Source: Aquabacter spiritensis
GTDB lineage: Bacteria; Pseudomonadota; Alphaproteobacteria; Rhizobiales; Xanthobacteraceae
Assembly: GCF_004346185.1 (NCBI RefSeq)
Contig: NZ_SMAI01000004.1
Coordinates: 186,001-250,000, forward strand
DNA length: 64,000 bases
Direction of reading: 5' to 3'
The notes under the pieces are model-generated. The model did not search any database, was not told the origin of the DNA, and saw only the letters and a program-made list of their open reading frames with translations. Shown piece after piece: positions 42,021 to 51,779 of this stretch. Made by a program: the position numbers and the translations under genes. Every line of letters starts with the position of its first letter. Position 1 is the first letter of the stretch.

Positions 42021-42644
42021 TCAAGCGCGCGAGACCGCCAGCTTGAGGCCGAACGCGATGAACAGCCCGCCGGTCACCCGGTCCAGCGCCTGGACCAGAG
42101 CCGGCCGGCTCAGCGCCCGGCGGAGCGGGACGGCGGCGCCGATGAGGACAGCGAACCAGAGCACGGTGAGCGCGACGTGCACCGCCGCCAGAAAGAACGA
42201 AAAGGCCGCCACGCTCGCGCCGGGCGGGATGAATTGCGGGAGGAAGGTGACGTAGAACACCCCGATCTTCGGGTTCAGCATGTTGGTGAGGAAGCCGCGC
42301 CGCCAGGCCGCCAGACCCTCGCGCCGGGCCGCGGGCGCATCGCTCGCCAGCGTCCGTCGCGGCCAGGCGAGCAGGGTCGCGCCGAGCCAGATCAGATAGC
42401 CGGCGCCGGCCCATTTCACCGCGGCATACGCGACTTCGGACGCCTGCAGCAGCGCGCCGAGGCCGAGCGACACGGCCGCGCCCCAGATCAGGCAGCCGGC
42501 GAGGATCCCGCCGGCCGCGAACCGGGCCGCGCGCGGCCCCTCGCACGCCGCGGTGCGCAGGACCATGGCGGTGTCGGCGCCGGGCGTCACCGTCAGGAGG
42601 GTGGCGGCCGCCAAAAAGGCGAGAAACAGCGCAGGATCAAACAT
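42021..42644 (-). CDS. LysE family translocator
   Basis: The 207-residue protein has six membrane segments and the LysE/RhtB hallmarks TPGADTAMVLRTAACEG near residues 20-35 and LTNMLNPKIGVFYVTFLPQF near 115-135. It would export an amino acid or derivative such as lysine, homoserine or cysteine. It is a single-gene unit, with 200 bases of featureless sequence before the ThiE-like gene and 146 bases, including a terminator for the fba operon, on the other side. Confidence 0.92.
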   Translation of the reverse strand: MFDPALFLAFLAAATLLTVTPGADTAMVLRTAACEGPRAARFAAGGILAGCLIWGAAVSLGLGALLQASEVAYAAVKWAGAGYLIWLGATLLAWPRRTLASDAPAARREGLAAWRRGFLTNMLNPKIGVFYVTFLPQFIPPGASVAAFSFFLAAVHVALTVLWFAVLIGAAVPLRRALSRPALVQALDRVTGGLFIAFGLKLAVSRA

Positions 42645-42711
42645 TCCGGCTCCCGAGGCGGCGCGCCCGGCGCACCGGGGCTATCATGGCGCCGCGCCCC
42701 TTGGAAAAGCA

Positions 42712-42742
42712 AAACCCGCTGCGTCGGGGACGAAGCGGGTTT
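42712..42742 (-). terminator. Intrinsic terminator of the tkt-gap-pgk-fba operon
   Basis: AAACCCGCT and AGCGGGTTT form perfect 9-bp arms (42712-42720 with 42734-42742). On the minus strand the stem is followed by a T-rich tract (TTTTGCTTTT). It lies 48 bases after the fba stop and fits an intrinsic terminator for that strand. Confidence 0.8.
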
Positions 42743-42790
42743 CGGAGTGCGGAGACGCCGGCGCGGAGAGGCCGGCGCGGCGCGGGCCGG

Positions 42791-43819
42791 TCAGGCGGCC
42801 TGCTTGCGCTCCTGCTCGGCCGACCATTGGCCGAGCGCGGCGAGCGAATTCATGCGGGCGCGGTGGGTGAAGGCGCTCTGCGCGGCGCCGACATTCTCGG
42901 CCTTGCCCGACCACGCCTTCTGCGGCGCGGCCTGGAGGGCGCGGCCGTAGGAATAAGTGAGCTTCCAGGGCAGGCCGCCCTGCTTCACCATGGCGTCGAG
43001 ATGGGCGGTCGCCTCCTCGTCCGACTGGCCGCCGGACAGGAAGGCGATGCCGGGCACCGCCGAGGGGACGCACGCCTTGAGCACGCGAACCGTCTTCTCG
43101 GCGACCTCTTCGACCGCGACCTTGGACGCGGACTTCTTGCCGGGGACGATCATGTTGGGCTTCAGGACCATGCCTTCCAGGCGGACGCGCTGGTAATACA
43201 GCTCCTCGAACACCGTCTTGAGGGTCCATTCGGTGACGTCGTAGCAGCGCGCGATGTCGTGATCGCCGTCCATCAGCACTTCCGGCTCGACGATCGGGAC
43301 GATCTGGTTTTCCTGGCACAGCGCCGCATAGCGGGCGAGCGCATGGGCGTTGGCGCGGATCGCGGTATAGCTCGGAATGCCCGCGCCGATATCGATGACC
43401 GCGCGCCACTTCGCGAAGCGGGCGCCGAGCTTGTAATAGTCCTTCAGCCGGCCGCCGAGGCCGTCCAGGCCCTCGGTGATCGTCTCGCCGGGGCAGAAGG
43501 GGAGGGGCTTGGCGCCGGCATCCACCTTGATTCCGGGGATCGCGCCGGCGGCCTCGATCAGCTGGACCAGCGGCGTGCCGTCCTTGGCCTTCTGGCGGAT
43601 CGTCTCGTCGAACAGGATGACGCCGGAAATATAGTCCCGCATCGCGGGGGTGGTCCGGAACATCAGCTCGCGATAGTCGCGGCGATTGTCCTCGGTATTC
43701 TCGACGCCGATCGCGTCGAAGCGCTTCTGGATGGTCCCGGTGCTTTCGTCCGCGGCGAGGATTCCCTTGCCGTCAGCCACCATTTTCTGGGCGATCGCGT
43801 CGAGCTCAGCTGTGTTCAT
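42791..43819 (-). CDS. Class I fructose-bisphosphate aldolase
   Basis: The 342-residue enzyme shows the class I (Schiff base) signature. ILAADESTGTIQKRFDAIGVE is near the N-terminus, MVLKPNMIVPGKKS holds the catalytic Lys, and GIAFLSGGQSDEEATAHLDAM is further on. It cleaves fructose 1,6-bisphosphate in glycolysis, or runs in reverse for gluconeogenesis and the Calvin cycle. I chose the ATG at 43819, with GGAGA four bases upstream, over an ATG 12 bases earlier. It is the last gene of the tkt-gap-pgk operon, 66 bases after pgk, and a terminator follows. Confidence 0.94.
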   Translation of the reverse strand: MNTAELDAIAQKMVADGKGILAADESTGTIQKRFDAIGVENTEDNRRDYRELMFRTTPAMRDYISGVILFDETIRQKAKDGTPLVQLIEAAGAIPGIKVDAGAKPLPFCPGETITEGLDGLGGRLKDYYKLGARFAKWRAVIDIGAGIPSYTAIRANAHALARYAALCQENQIVPIVEPEVLMDGDHDIARCYDVTEWTLKTVFEELYYQRVRLEGMVLKPNMIVPGKKSASKVAVEEVAEKTVRVLKACVPSAVPGIAFLSGGQSDEEATAHLDAMVKQGGLPWKLTYSYGRALQAAPQKAWSGKAENVGAAQSAFTHRARMNSLAALGQWSAEQERKQAA

Positions 43820-43885
43820 GGTCTCCACCATCCCTGGATGCCGCCTCGCGGCACGGTGTTCTGTGATCAGTCTAGCATTGCCGCG

Positions 43886-45076
43886 TCAGCGCCGCAGCGC
43901 CTCGACGCCCGGCAGCGCCTTGCCTTCGAGCCATTCGAGGAATGCGCCGCCCGCGGTCGAGACATAGGAGAAGCGCTCGGCCACCCCGGCCTGGTTGAGC
44001 GCCGCCACCGTATCGCCGCCGCCGGCCACCGCGAGCAGGAGCCCGGCTTCCGCGCGGTCGGCCACCGCGCGCGCCACCGCCACCGTCGCGGCGTCGAACG
44101 GCGGCAGTTCGAACGCGCCGAACGGCCCGTTCCACACCACGGTCTTCACCCGCTCCAGCTTGCCGGCGATCAGCCGCACCGTCTGCGGCCCGGCATCGAG
44201 GATCATCTCGTCCTCGGCCACCGCGTCGACGCCGACGACGCGGTGCGGGGCGTGCGCCTCGAACGCCTTGGCGACGACCACGTCGACCGGCAGGACGATC
44301 TCGCACCCCGCCGCCTTCGCGCTCTCGAGGACTTTGAGGGCGGTCGGGGCGAGGTCGTGCTCGCACAGCGACTTGCCCACGGCATAGCCCTGCGCGGCGA
44401 GGAAGGTGTTCGCCATGCCACCGCCGATGGCCAGGATATCGACCTTGGCGGTGAGGTTGCCGAGCAGTTCCAGCTTGGTCGACACCTTGGCGCCGCCGAC
44501 CACCGCCAGAACCGGCCGCTCCGGGGCCTCCAGCGCCTTGGTCAGCGCGTCGAGCTCGCTTTGCATGGACCGGCCGGCAAAGGACGGCAGGCTGTGTGCG
44601 AGGCCCTCGGTGGAGGCGTGGGAGCGGTGGGCGGTGGAGAAGCTGTCATTGACATAGAGGTCGCCGAGCTTCGCCATCGCGGCGACGAAGTCCGGGGCGT
44701 TCTTTTCTTCGCCGGCATGGAAGCGGGTGTTCTCCAGCACCAGCACTTCCCCGGCGCCGAGCGCGGCAACCGCCTGCTCGGCGGAGGCGCCGATGCAATC
44801 GTCGACGAAACCGACCTTGGCGCCGAGCCGCTGCGCGACCGCCGGAACCAGGGGGGCGAGCGACTGGCTCGCATCGCGCCCTTTCGGGCGGCCGAAATGC
44901 GAGAGCAGGATCGCCCGGCCGCCGCGCGTGGTGATGTCGCGGATGGTGGGGAGGATCGCCTGGATCCGGGTGTCGTCCGTGACCCGCCCGTCCTCCATGG
45001 GAACGTTCAGGTCGACCCGGACCAGGACCCGCTTGCCGGCGAGGTCGGCGTCGTCGAGGGTGCGGAAAGCAGCCAT
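43886..45076 (-). CDS. pgk: Phosphoglycerate kinase
   Basis: The 396-residue enzyme catalyses ATP formation from 1,3-bisphosphoglycerate. Signature segments are [16 protein letters not shown] at residues 14-30 and [10 protein letters not shown] around 60. [18 protein letters not shown] and the C-terminal nucleotide site [19 protein letters not shown] follow. Length is standard. It starts 22 bases after gap and precedes fba. No missing catalytic residue was noticed. Confidence 0.96.
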   Translation of the reverse strand: MAAFRTLDDADLAGKRVLVRVDLNVPMEDGRVTDDTRIQAILPTIRDITTRGGRAILLSHFGRPKGRDASQSLAPLVPAVAQRLGAKVGFVDDCIGASAEQAVAALGAGEVLVLENTRFHAGEEKNAPDFVAAMAKLGDLYVNDSFSTAHRSHASTEGLAHSLPSFAGRSMQSELDALTKALEAPERPVLAVVGGAKVSTKLELLGNLTAKVDILAIGGGMANTFLAAQGYAVGKSLCEHDLAPTALKVLESAKAAGCEIVLPVDVVVAKAFEAHAPHRVVGVDAVAEDEMILDAGPQTVRLIAGKLERVKTVVWNGPFGAFELPPFDAATVAVARAVADRAEAGLLLAVAGGGDTVAALNQAGVAERFSYVSTAGGAFLEWLEGKALPGVEALRR

Positions 45077-45098
45077 GATGTCGGCTCCCGCGCGCCCG

Positions 45099-46106
45099 TC
45101 AACCGAGCTTTCCGAGGGCGACGGCGGTGTCCGCCATCCGGTTCGAGAAGCCCCATTCGTTGTCGTACCACGACATCACGCGCACCAGCGTCCCGTCCAT
45201 CACCTTGGTCTGGTCCATGTGGAAGGTCGAGGAATGCGGGTCGTGGTTGAAGTCGATCGAGACGTTGGGCTCGAGCGTATAGTTCAGCACGCCCTTCAGC
45301 TCCTGCTCGGCGGCGCGCTTGATGGCGGCGTTGATCTCGGCGATCGAGGTCGCGCGCTTGGCGACGAATTTCAGGTCGATCACCGACACGTTCGGGGTCG
45401 GCACGCGGATCGAGACGCCGTCCAGCTTGCCGTTCAGTTCCGGCAGAACGAGGCCGACGGCCTTGGCGGCGCCGGTCGAGGTCGGGATCATCGAGAGCGC
45501 GGCGGCGCGGGCGCGGTAGAGGTCCTTGTGCACCTGGTCCAGCGAGGGCTGGTCGTTGGTGTAGGAATGCACCGTGGTCATGAAGCCGTGTTCGATGCCG
45601 ACCGCGTCGTTCAGCACCTTGGCCACCGGGGCGAGGCAATTGGTGGTGCAGGACGCGTTGGAGACCACGACGTGCTCCTTGGTGAGCTTGTCGTGGTTGA
45701 CGCCGTAGACCACCGTGATGTCCGCGCCGTCCGCGGGGGCCGAGACGAGGACGCGCCTCGCGCCCGCCGCGAGATGGGCGGAGGCCTTCTCCTTCGACGT
45801 GAAGATGCCGGTGCATTCCAGCGCGATGTCGACGCCGAGTTCCTTGTGCGGAAGCTGGGCGGGGTCGCGCACCGCCGTCACCTTGATCTTGCCCTGGCCG
45901 ACGTCGATCGTGTCGCCGTCCACGGTTACCGTCGCGGGGAAGCGGCCGTGCACGCTGTCGTAGCGCAGCAGATGGGCATTGGTCTCCACCGGGGCGAGAT
46001 CGTTGATCGCCACCACCCGGATGTCGGTGCGCCCCGATTCGATGATGGCGCGCAAGACGTTGCGCCCGATACGACCGAACCCGTTGATGGCCACCTTCAC
46101 CGTCAT
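45099..46106 (-). CDS. gap: Glyceraldehyde-3-phosphate dehydrogenase, type I
   Basis: The 335-residue enzyme oxidises glyceraldehyde 3-phosphate with NAD(P). It begins [18 protein letters not shown], and the catalytic Cys lies in [12 protein letters not shown] near residue 154. The His is in the following VHSYTNDQ segment. I chose the ATG at 46106 because GGAGG lies five bases upstream; an ATG 12 bases earlier is the alternative. It is the second gene of the operon after tkt, with 93 bases between them and 22 before pgk. Confidence 0.96.
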   Translation of the reverse strand: MTVKVAINGFGRIGRNVLRAIIESGRTDIRVVAINDLAPVETNAHLLRYDSVHGRFPATVTVDGDTIDVGQGKIKVTAVRDPAQLPHKELGVDIALECTGIFTSKEKASAHLAAGARRVLVSAPADGADITVVYGVNHDKLTKEHVVVSNASCTTNCLAPVAKVLNDAVGIEHGFMTTVHSYTNDQPSLDQVHKDLYRARAAALSMIPTSTGAAKAVGLVLPELNGKLDGVSIRVPTPNVSVIDLKFVAKRATSIAEINAAIKRAAEQELKGVLNYTLEPNVSIDFNHDPHSSTFHMDQTKVMDGTLVRVMSWYDNEWGFSNRMADTAVALGKLG

Positions 46107-46199
46107 GTCATCCTCCATGCGACGGCCCTCAAGGCCGATCGTCCATTTTCCACCGCGCCCCGCCGAGCGGCCGAGCGCGTTTCCCCGAAACCCGGAGCG

Positions 46200-48200
46200 T
46201 CAGGCCTGACGAAGCTGGGACAGAGCCGCTTCAACAACCGCCTGAGGCGTAATGCCGAAATGCGCGAAAAGTTCCTTGGCCGGCGCGCTGGCGCCGAAGC
46301 CGGTCATGCCGATGAAGGCGGCGTCCGAGCCGATCACCGCGTCCCAGCCCATGCGGATCGCGGCTTCGATGCCGACCCGCGCCCGCGCCGTGCCGATCAC
46401 CCGCGCCCGCTCCTCGGGCGGCCGGGCGAGGAACAGTTCGAACGAGGGCACCGAGACGACGCGCGTGGCAACGCCCTGGGTTTCCAGAAGCGCCTGCGCC
46501 TCGACGGCGAGCGCGACCTCCGAGCCGGTTGCGAACAGCGAGACCTGCGCCGCGCCGTCGGCGGAACGCAGCTCGTACGCGCCCTCCGCGCAGCGGTTTG
46601 CGGCGTCGGCGTCGCGCAGCAGCGGCAGGTTCTGGCGCGACAGGATGAGCGCGCTGGGCCGGTCCTTGGCCCTCAGCGCGATCTCCCAGCATTCCGCCGT
46701 CTCGATCGTGTCGCAGGGGCGCAGCACGAGCAGGTTGGGAATGGCGCGCAGCGCCGCCAGATGCTCGACCGGCTGGTGGGTCGGCCCGTCCTCGCCGAGG
46801 CCGATGGAATCGTGGGTGAGCACGTGGATCACCCGCTCGCCCATCAGCGAGGCCAGCCGGATGGCCGGGCGCGAATAGTCGGAGAAGACCAGGAAGGTTC
46901 CGGAATAGGGGATGAGGCCGCCATGCAGCGCGAGGCCGTTCATCGCCGCCGCCATGCCGTGCTCGCGCACGCCCCAATGGACGAAGGTGCCGGAGAAGTC
47001 GTCCGGCGTCACCGCTTTCTGGCCCTTGGCGCGGGTGTTGTTGGAGCCGGTCAGGTCGGCGGAGCCGCCGATCATTTCCGGCACCGCCTTGGTGATCGCG
47101 TCGAGCGTGATCTCGGAGGATTTGCGGGTCGCGACGACGAGGCGCTCCGCCACCGCCTTCGCCTTCACCCCGGCGACGGCTTCGGCAAGAGCGGCGGCCG
47201 GCAGGTCGCCGCGCAGGCGGCGCTCGAATTCGTCGCGCTCGGCCGCCGGCATCTCCGCCATGCGCGCGATCCAGGCGGCGCGGGCGGCGGCGCCCTTTTG
47301 CGCCGCGGCATTCCAGCCCGCTGCAGCGTCCTCGGGAATCTCGAACGCCCCGGCCTCCCAGCCGAGTGCCGCGCGGGTGGCGGCGATCTCGGCGGCGCCG
47401 AGCGGCGCGCCGTGGACCTTCTCGCTCCCGGCTTTGGCCGGCGAACCGAAGCCGATCGTGGTGCGGCAGGCGATCAGGCTCGGCGTGCCGGTCGCCCGGG
47501 CGGCTTCGAGCGCGGCGCGGATCGCGTCGGGATCATGGCCGTCGATGCGCACGACATCCCAGCCGGAGGCCTGGAAGCGGGCGAGCTGGTCGGTCGAGCC
47601 GGACAGCGAGGTCGCGCCGTCGATCGAGATGCGGTTGTCGTCCCACATCACGATCAGCTTGGCGAGCTTCAGGTGCCCGGCCAGCTCGACCGCTTCCTGG
47701 CTGATGCCCTCCATGAGGTCGCCGTCGGAGGCGAGGACATAGGTGAAATGGTCGACCGCGCCGCTGCCGAAGCGCGCGGCCATCAGGCGTTCGCCCATCG
47801 CCATGCCGACCGCGGTGGCGAGACCCTGGCCGAGCGGTCCGGTCGTGGTCTCGATGCCGGTGGTGACGAAATTCTCCGGATGCCCCGGCGTCAGCGAGCC
47901 GAACTGGCGGAAGCGCTTCAGCTCCTCGATCGTGACCGCCTCGTAGCCCAAGAGATGCAGCAGCGCATAAAGCAGCATCGAGCCGTGCCCGGCGGAGAGC
48001 ACGAACCGGTCGCGGTCCGGCCATTTCGGATCGGCGGGATCGAACTTCATCACCTGGGAGAACAGAACGGTGGCGATGTCCGCCGCGCCCATGGGCAGGC
48101 CGGGATGACCGGAATTCGCGGCCTCGACCGCATCGATGGCGAGGAACCGGATGGCGTTCGCCATGCGCGCGTGAAGGCTGCGGGTCATCATAAGGGACAT
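46200..48200 (-). CDS. tkt: Transketolase
   Basis: The 666-residue enzyme transfers two-carbon units in the pentose phosphate pathway or the Calvin/C1 cycles. Thiamine diphosphate motifs are visible as [13 protein letters not shown] near residue 40 and [19 protein letters not shown] near residue 155. The transketolase pyrimidine domain has [19 protein letters not shown] near 410. It leads the tkt-gap-pgk-fba operon. A promoter with a consensus -35 lies about 70-100 bases upstream. The ATG at 48200 has GGAG two bases upstream, rather close; in-frame ATGs 9 and 12 bases downstream are alternatives. Confidence 0.95.
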   Translation of the reverse strand: MSLMMTRSLHARMANAIRFLAIDAVEAANSGHPGLPMGAADIATVLFSQVMKFDPADPKWPDRDRFVLSAGHGSMLLYALLHLLGYEAVTIEELKRFRQFGSLTPGHPENFVTTGIETTTGPLGQGLATAVGMAMGERLMAARFGSGAVDHFTYVLASDGDLMEGISQEAVELAGHLKLAKLIVMWDDNRISIDGATSLSGSTDQLARFQASGWDVVRIDGHDPDAIRAALEAARATGTPSLIACRTTIGFGSPAKAGSEKVHGAPLGAAEIAATRAALGWEAGAFEIPEDAAAGWNAAAQKGAAARAAWIARMAEMPAAERDEFERRLRGDLPAAALAEAVAGVKAKAVAERLVVATRKSSEITLDAITKAVPEMIGGSADLTGSNNTRAKGQKAVTPDDFSGTFVHWGVREHGMAAAMNGLALHGGLIPYSGTFLVFSDYSRPAIRLASLMGERVIHVLTHDSIGLGEDGPTHQPVEHLAALRAIPNLLVLRPCDTIETAECWEIALRAKDRPSALILSRQNLPLLRDADAANRCAEGAYELRSADGAAQVSLFATGSEVALAVEAQALLETQGVATRVVSVPSFELFLARPPEERARVIGTARARVGIEAAIRMGWDAVIGSDAAFIGMTGFGASAPAKELFAHFGITPQAVVEAALSQLRQA

Positions 48201-48272
48201 GTCTCCGGCGCCGCGGGCGCCTCGCTCCGGTCCGCGACGCGGCAGACGATCGCGCCCGCCGCGGCGGCGGCA

Positions 48273-48300
48273 GTGATACCAGCGCCGTCCGGGGTGTCAA
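48273..48300 (-). promoter_or_regulatory. Sigma-70 type promoter for tkt
   Basis: On the minus strand TTGACA (48300-48295) and TATCAC (48278-48273) are separated by 16 bases. The -35 matches consensus fully and the -10 at four of six positions. The -10 lies 72 bases before the tkt start, with a GC-rich leader in between. Confidence 0.55.
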
Positions 48301-48411
48301 ACGCAGCGCTCCTCCAAGGTCAAGGGCGCAGGCCCCGCGCGCGCCGCGCCGCATCGTCGCGCTGGCGTTTGGGCTGGTAATCAGGTGCCGGGGCCGGAGC
48401 CGCGGATCGGC

Positions 48412-48990
48412 TCAGCGCTTGGCGCGGCTCGGCGGCGACAGGAGCTTGACCAGCGTGTCCCGGTCGGGGCCCCAGGAGATGTCGGCGATGCGCCAGCCCG
48501 CCGGGGTCAGCACCATCTTGTAGACGACCTCTTTCTTCTCGTCGAAATTCTGGAACCGCGCGATCACGGTCGCCTGGGTGGCCGAGACCGGACGGGTCTC
48601 GTACTCCACCGCCTTGATCTCGTAATCCTGCCCGTCGATGAAGGGGTCGAAATCGAGCCGCAATTCCTGGCGCTTGCCTTCGGCCACCATGAGCTTGGCG
48701 AGCGCCGGGTCGAACATGGCGCGCGCCCCCTTCGGACTGGTGTAATCGACGTCCGGGCTCGCATCCGGCGCGGTCTCGACATAGCGCTGATAGATCGTGC
48801 GCAGCATCGCGTCCGCAGCCGGCGCGGATGCGACGGCGGGGCCGGCTGCGGCGGGCGCGGAGGTCTGTGCCGTCGCGGTCGTCGCCGCGCCGCTGCCCGC
48901 AAGGCCGGCGAGCAGCCCGGCCAGCAGTCCGGCGCGCATCAGCGCGCGTTTCGCGGTGCCTGCCGTCGGCGAAACCCTGGGTCCAATCAT
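48412..48990 (-). CDS. Secreted protein, DUF3828-like
   Basis: The 192-residue product has a long N-terminal hydrophobic segment (RALMRAGLLAGLLAGLAGSG) and an Ala-rich linker. The small domain that follows (about 70-190) includes FIDGQDYEIKAVEYETRPV and VVYKMVLTPAGWRIADISWG. This C-terminal form, in which a strand-rich domain ends in WRIxDI, is typical of DUF3828/lumazine-binding-like periplasmic proteins of unknown role. I chose the ATG at 48990 as the start of the signal-like region. It is 211 bases upstream of tkt on the same strand and opposite to the DUF4164 gene. Confidence 0.65.
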   Translation of the reverse strand: MIGPRVSPTAGTAKRALMRAGLLAGLLAGLAGSGAATTATAQTSAPAAAGPAVASAPAADAMLRTIYQRYVETAPDASPDVDYTSPKGARAMFDPALAKLMVAEGKRQELRLDFDPFIDGQDYEIKAVEYETRPVSATQATVIARFQNFDEKKEVVYKMVLTPAGWRIADISWGPDRDTLVKLLSPPSRAKR

Positions 48991-49135
48991 GATGCCGGAG
49001 TCCCCGTCATGAGATCGCCCGCAGACGGCGGGCCCGGCGCCGGATGGCGCCCGCACCGTCTCAGCCATGCCTGATTTGCGTTGACAAGTGGGAATTGTTG
49101 GTGGCTTCGCCGTCGACTCAGGTAAACTTCCAAGA

Positions 49136-49438
49136 ATGTACGCGCTGAAGCAACGCCCCCCCGAGCTTGGCCCCATCGAGCGGGCCTCCCAGCGGTTCAA
49201 CGCCGCGCTCGACGCTCTCAACCTCGCGGTGGAGCGTCGGCGGGAGATGGACCGCCACCACGAGGCGCTCCTCGCCCAGCTTCATGCCATGGGCAATGAT
49301 CGCGCGCGCCTGGCGGACGAGTTGGACGCAGCCTGCGCCCGCGCCGGGGAACTGGGCGAAGTGGGACGCGAGGTGACTCGCCGCCTCGACGTCGCCATGG
49401 GCACGATCCGCGACATGCTCGCCACGCGTGGGGGCTGA
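49136..49438 (+). CDS. DUF4164 family coiled-coil protein
   Basis: The 100-residue protein is almost entirely helical with heptad character (RASQRFNAALDALNLAVERRREMDR and RLADELDAACARAGELGEVGREV). It matches the DUF4164 family found before zapA in Hyphomicrobiales. The function is unknown; the neighbourhood suggests division-associated structure. The ATG at 49136 has only a weak ribosome-binding site. An ATG at 49088 in the same frame, behind a TTGACA at 49081-49086, is an alternative that adds 16 residues. Confidence 0.75.
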   Translation: MYALKQRPPELGPIERASQRFNAALDALNLAVERRREMDRHHEALLAQLHAMGNDRARLADELDAACARAGELGEVGREVTRRLDVAMGTIRDMLATRGG

Positions 49439-49516
49439 GATGACGGCGGAGACGGCGGCGAGCGCGCCGGCATCTTCTCGACCGGCTGTCCTTCAATTCT
49501 TGGCGCGGGAGCGATC

Positions 49517-49900
49517 ATGGCCCAGGTGAGCGTGACCATTGCCGGACGCCAATACCGCATGGCGTGCGACGAAGGCCAGGAGGAGCATCTGATGCGCCTC
49601 GGCCGCGACGTCGATGCCCGAATCAGCCAGTTGCGGGGGGCGTTCGGCGAGATCGGCGACCAGCGCCTCACAGTCATGGCCGCCGTCACCATCGCCGACG
49701 AGCTGCACGAGGCGCGCATGCGCATCCGCGCGCTGGAGAGCGACATCGAGAGCCAGCGCGACGCGCGCGCCTCGGCCCTCGCCCGGCTGGAGGCGAGCGA
49801 GGAGATCGTCGCCCGGACCATCGACGAGGCCGCCGAACGCCTGGAGCGGCTCGCGCGCGACATCGCCCCGCCCGCCGCGCGGGTGGTCGGCATGGGCTGA
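49517..49900 (+). CDS. zapA: Cell division protein ZapA
   Basis: The 127-residue protein begins VSVTIAGRQYRMACDEGQEEHL, the ZapA N-terminal domain. It continues into the helical coiled-coil region LTVMAAVTIADELHEARMRIRALE. ZapA promotes FtsZ bundling at the division site. GGGAG lies seven bases before the ATG. It follows the DUF4164 gene by 78 bases and precedes the 6S RNA, as in many Proteobacteria. Confidence 0.9.
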   Translation: MAQVSVTIAGRQYRMACDEGQEEHLMRLGRDVDARISQLRGAFGEIGDQRLTVMAAVTIADELHEARMRIRALESDIESQRDARASALARLEASEEIVARTIDEAAERLERLARDIAPPAARVVGMG

Positions 49901-49958
49901 GCCCCGCGGAACCGGTTCAAGCCCGCTTTATCGCTGAGATCCCACTGGCGTAGGCCGC

Positions 49959-50111
49959 GGCGACCTCCTACATTGGCATCAAGCGGGGCTGCGGGGTTCG
50001 TTAGGAGACTTTTCCCCGGGGCCTTACGATCCTTAAGGGAGCTGTACCTGACCTTGCCCGTGGGCTTGGACATACGGCGCCCACCTACGCTGTAGGTTTC
50101 CCGGGATCGCC
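49959..50111 (+). ncRNA. ssrS: 6S RNA (probable)
   Basis: The 254-base gap between zapA and fthC holds the conserved place of 6S RNA in Proteobacteria. The outer helix is GGCGA (49959-49963) with TCGCC (50107-50111), then CCTACA (49967-49972) with TGTAGG (50091-50096). A further stem TGGGC (50061-50065) with GCCCA (50079-50083) lies inside the 3' half. The length of about 150 nt fits. 6S RNA sequesters sigma-70 RNA polymerase in stationary phase. Ends are estimated from the helix and not from a known transcript. A covariance-model search is the deciding test. Confidence 0.72.
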
Positions 50112-50154
50112 CTCCGACGGCTTTTGCGGCTCCGCCCCTTCTTTTCACCGGCCC

Positions 50155-50793
50155 GTGGCCGACCACTCTCACGGCCCGATGCCGATCGACCCTCCTCCGC
50201 CCGGCGATCGGGCGTCCCTCGCACAGGAAAAGGCGCGGCTGCGCGGCGAAGCGCTCGCCCGGCGTGCGGGCATGGGGGACGCTGCCCGCGCCGCCGCCTC
50301 CGCCGCCGCCGCCCAGCGGGTGCCCGCCATCCTCGGACCGGTTTCCGGCGCGGCCGTGGCGCTGTTCGCGCCGTTCCGCGACGAGATCGACACCGCCCCG
50401 CTCGCCGCCCTTCTGTGGGAGGCCGGCGCCACGGTCGCGCTTCCGGTTATTGTCGGCCGCGACACCCCGCTCCTGTTCCGCCGCTGGCGGCCGGGCGACC
50501 TTCTGGAACCGGTGGGCGCCTATCGCATCCCGACTCCGAGCCCCGAGGCGCCGGAGTGCCGGCCGGACACCCTCATCGTCCCGCTCGCCGCCTTCGACCG
50601 GCGCGGCCATCGCATCGGCTACGGCGCCGGGCATTACGACCGCACCCTCGCGCACTTGCGGGCGCGCGGCCCGGTGCGGGCCTTCGGCTACGCCTTTGCC
50701 TGCCAGGAAGTTTCCTCGGTCCCCGCCGAACCGCATGACGAACCCGTCGACGGGATGGTAACGGAGGCCGATCACCTGCTGTTCGGCGGCTAA
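50155..50793 (+). CDS. fthC: 5-formyltetrahydrofolate cyclo-ligase
   Basis: The 212-residue enzyme converts 5-formyl-THF to 5,10-methenyl-THF. Its motifs are RLRGEALARR near the N-terminus, FAPFRDEIDTAPL, and RIGYGAGHYDRTLAHL near residue 160, the ATP/substrate signature. It follows the 6S RNA as ygfA/fau does in E. coli. The GTG at 50155 starts the longest reading frame; an in-frame ATG at 50179 is an alternative. Neither has a strong ribosome-binding site. Its product joins the folate C1 pool, and fae (H4MPT pathway) is encoded 1.8 kb downstream. Confidence 0.92.
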   Translation: MADHSHGPMPIDPPPPGDRASLAQEKARLRGEALARRAGMGDAARAAASAAAAQRVPAILGPVSGAAVALFAPFRDEIDTAPLAALLWEAGATVALPVIVGRDTPLLFRRWRPGDLLEPVGAYRIPTPSPEAPECRPDTLIVPLAAFDRRGHRIGYGAGHYDRTLAHLRARGPVRAFGYAFACQEVSSVPAEPHDEPVDGMVTEADHLLFGG

Positions 50794-50794
50794 T

Positions 50795-51619
50795 ATGCGG
50801 ATTTTGTTTCTTGGCGACGTGGTGGGCCGGCCCGGCCGGGACGCCGTGAGCGCCCATCTTCCCGGTCTGATTAAGAATTGGCGGCTCGATCTGGTCGTGG
50901 TGAACGGCGAGAATTCCGCCGGCGGCTTCGGCATCACCGAGCCGATCTACGAGGAATTCGTCGCCGCCGGGGCGGACGCCGTGACCCTCGGCAACCACGC
51001 CTTCGACCAGCGCGAGGCCCTCGTCTTCATCGAGCGCGCGGAGCGTCTGGTGCGGCCGGCCAATTATCCCCCCGGCACGCCGGGGCGGGGCGCCGCGCTG
51101 GTGGAGGCGAAGTCGGGCGCGCGGGTGCTGGTGGCCAACATCATGGGCCGCACCTTCATGGACCCGCTCGACGATCCCTTCGCCGCGCTCGACCGCCTGC
51201 TCGACGGGGTCGAGATGGGCCGGCACGTGGATGGCGTCGTGGTCGACTTCCACGCCGAGACCACCAGCGAGAAGCAGGCCTTCGGGCATTATTGCGACGG
51301 CCGCGCGACCTTGGTCGTCGGCACCCACACCCATGTGCCCACCGCCGACCACCGGATCCTGGCGGGCGGCACCGCCTTTGTGACCGATGTCGGCATGTGC
51401 GGCTGCTATGACGGGGTGATCGGCATGGACAAGGACGAGCCGCTGCGCCGCTTCACCCGCAAGATCGGTGCCGGCCGATTCGAGCCCGCGGCCGGCCCGG
51501 CGACCCTGTCCGGGCTGGCGGTGGAGAGCTGCGACCGCACCGGCCGTGCGCTCCAGGTGGCGCCGGTGCGGCTCGGCGGTTCCCTGTCCGAGACCCGGCC
51601 GACCTTCTGGGAGGGGTGA
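50795..51619 (+). CDS. ymdB: YmdB-type metallophosphoesterase
   Basis: The 274-residue protein is a TIGR00282 family phosphodiesterase. Motifs include ILFLGDVVGRPGRDAV at the start (D of GDVVG), VVNGENSAGGFGIT, TLGNHAFDQRE and VVDFHAETTSEKQAFG. Metal ligands Asp, Glu, Asn and His are all visible. Characterised relatives hydrolyse 2',3'-cyclic AMP. The start ATG lies one base after the fthC stop, so the two are transcribed together. Confidence 0.9.
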   Translation: MRILFLGDVVGRPGRDAVSAHLPGLIKNWRLDLVVVNGENSAGGFGITEPIYEEFVAAGADAVTLGNHAFDQREALVFIERAERLVRPANYPPGTPGRGAALVEAKSGARVLVANIMGRTFMDPLDDPFAALDRLLDGVEMGRHVDGVVVDFHAETTSEKQAFGHYCDGRATLVVGTHTHVPTADHRILAGGTAFVTDVGMCGCYDGVIGMDKDEPLRRFTRKIGAGRFEPAAGPATLSGLAVESCDRTGRALQVAPVRLGGSLSETRPTFWEG

Positions 51620-51779
51620 GGGCGACCGCCTTCCCGCGACGCGCAGGGGGTGTTTCGGCGGCTTTCTTGCCCTCATGCAGTCCGACGACCTATAAGGCCG
51701 CCATCAGAACACGATCCCGTCCCGCCCGGGCGGCGCCGGCAGCGGCGCGCGGGGCGGGGGGAGCCGAGCGGAGGCGAGG

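Noticed and set aside
44727-48380. Plus-strand open frame of about 1217 codons opposite pgk, gap and tkt
   Set aside because: It covers three conserved enzymes on the other strand and shows no domain of its own.
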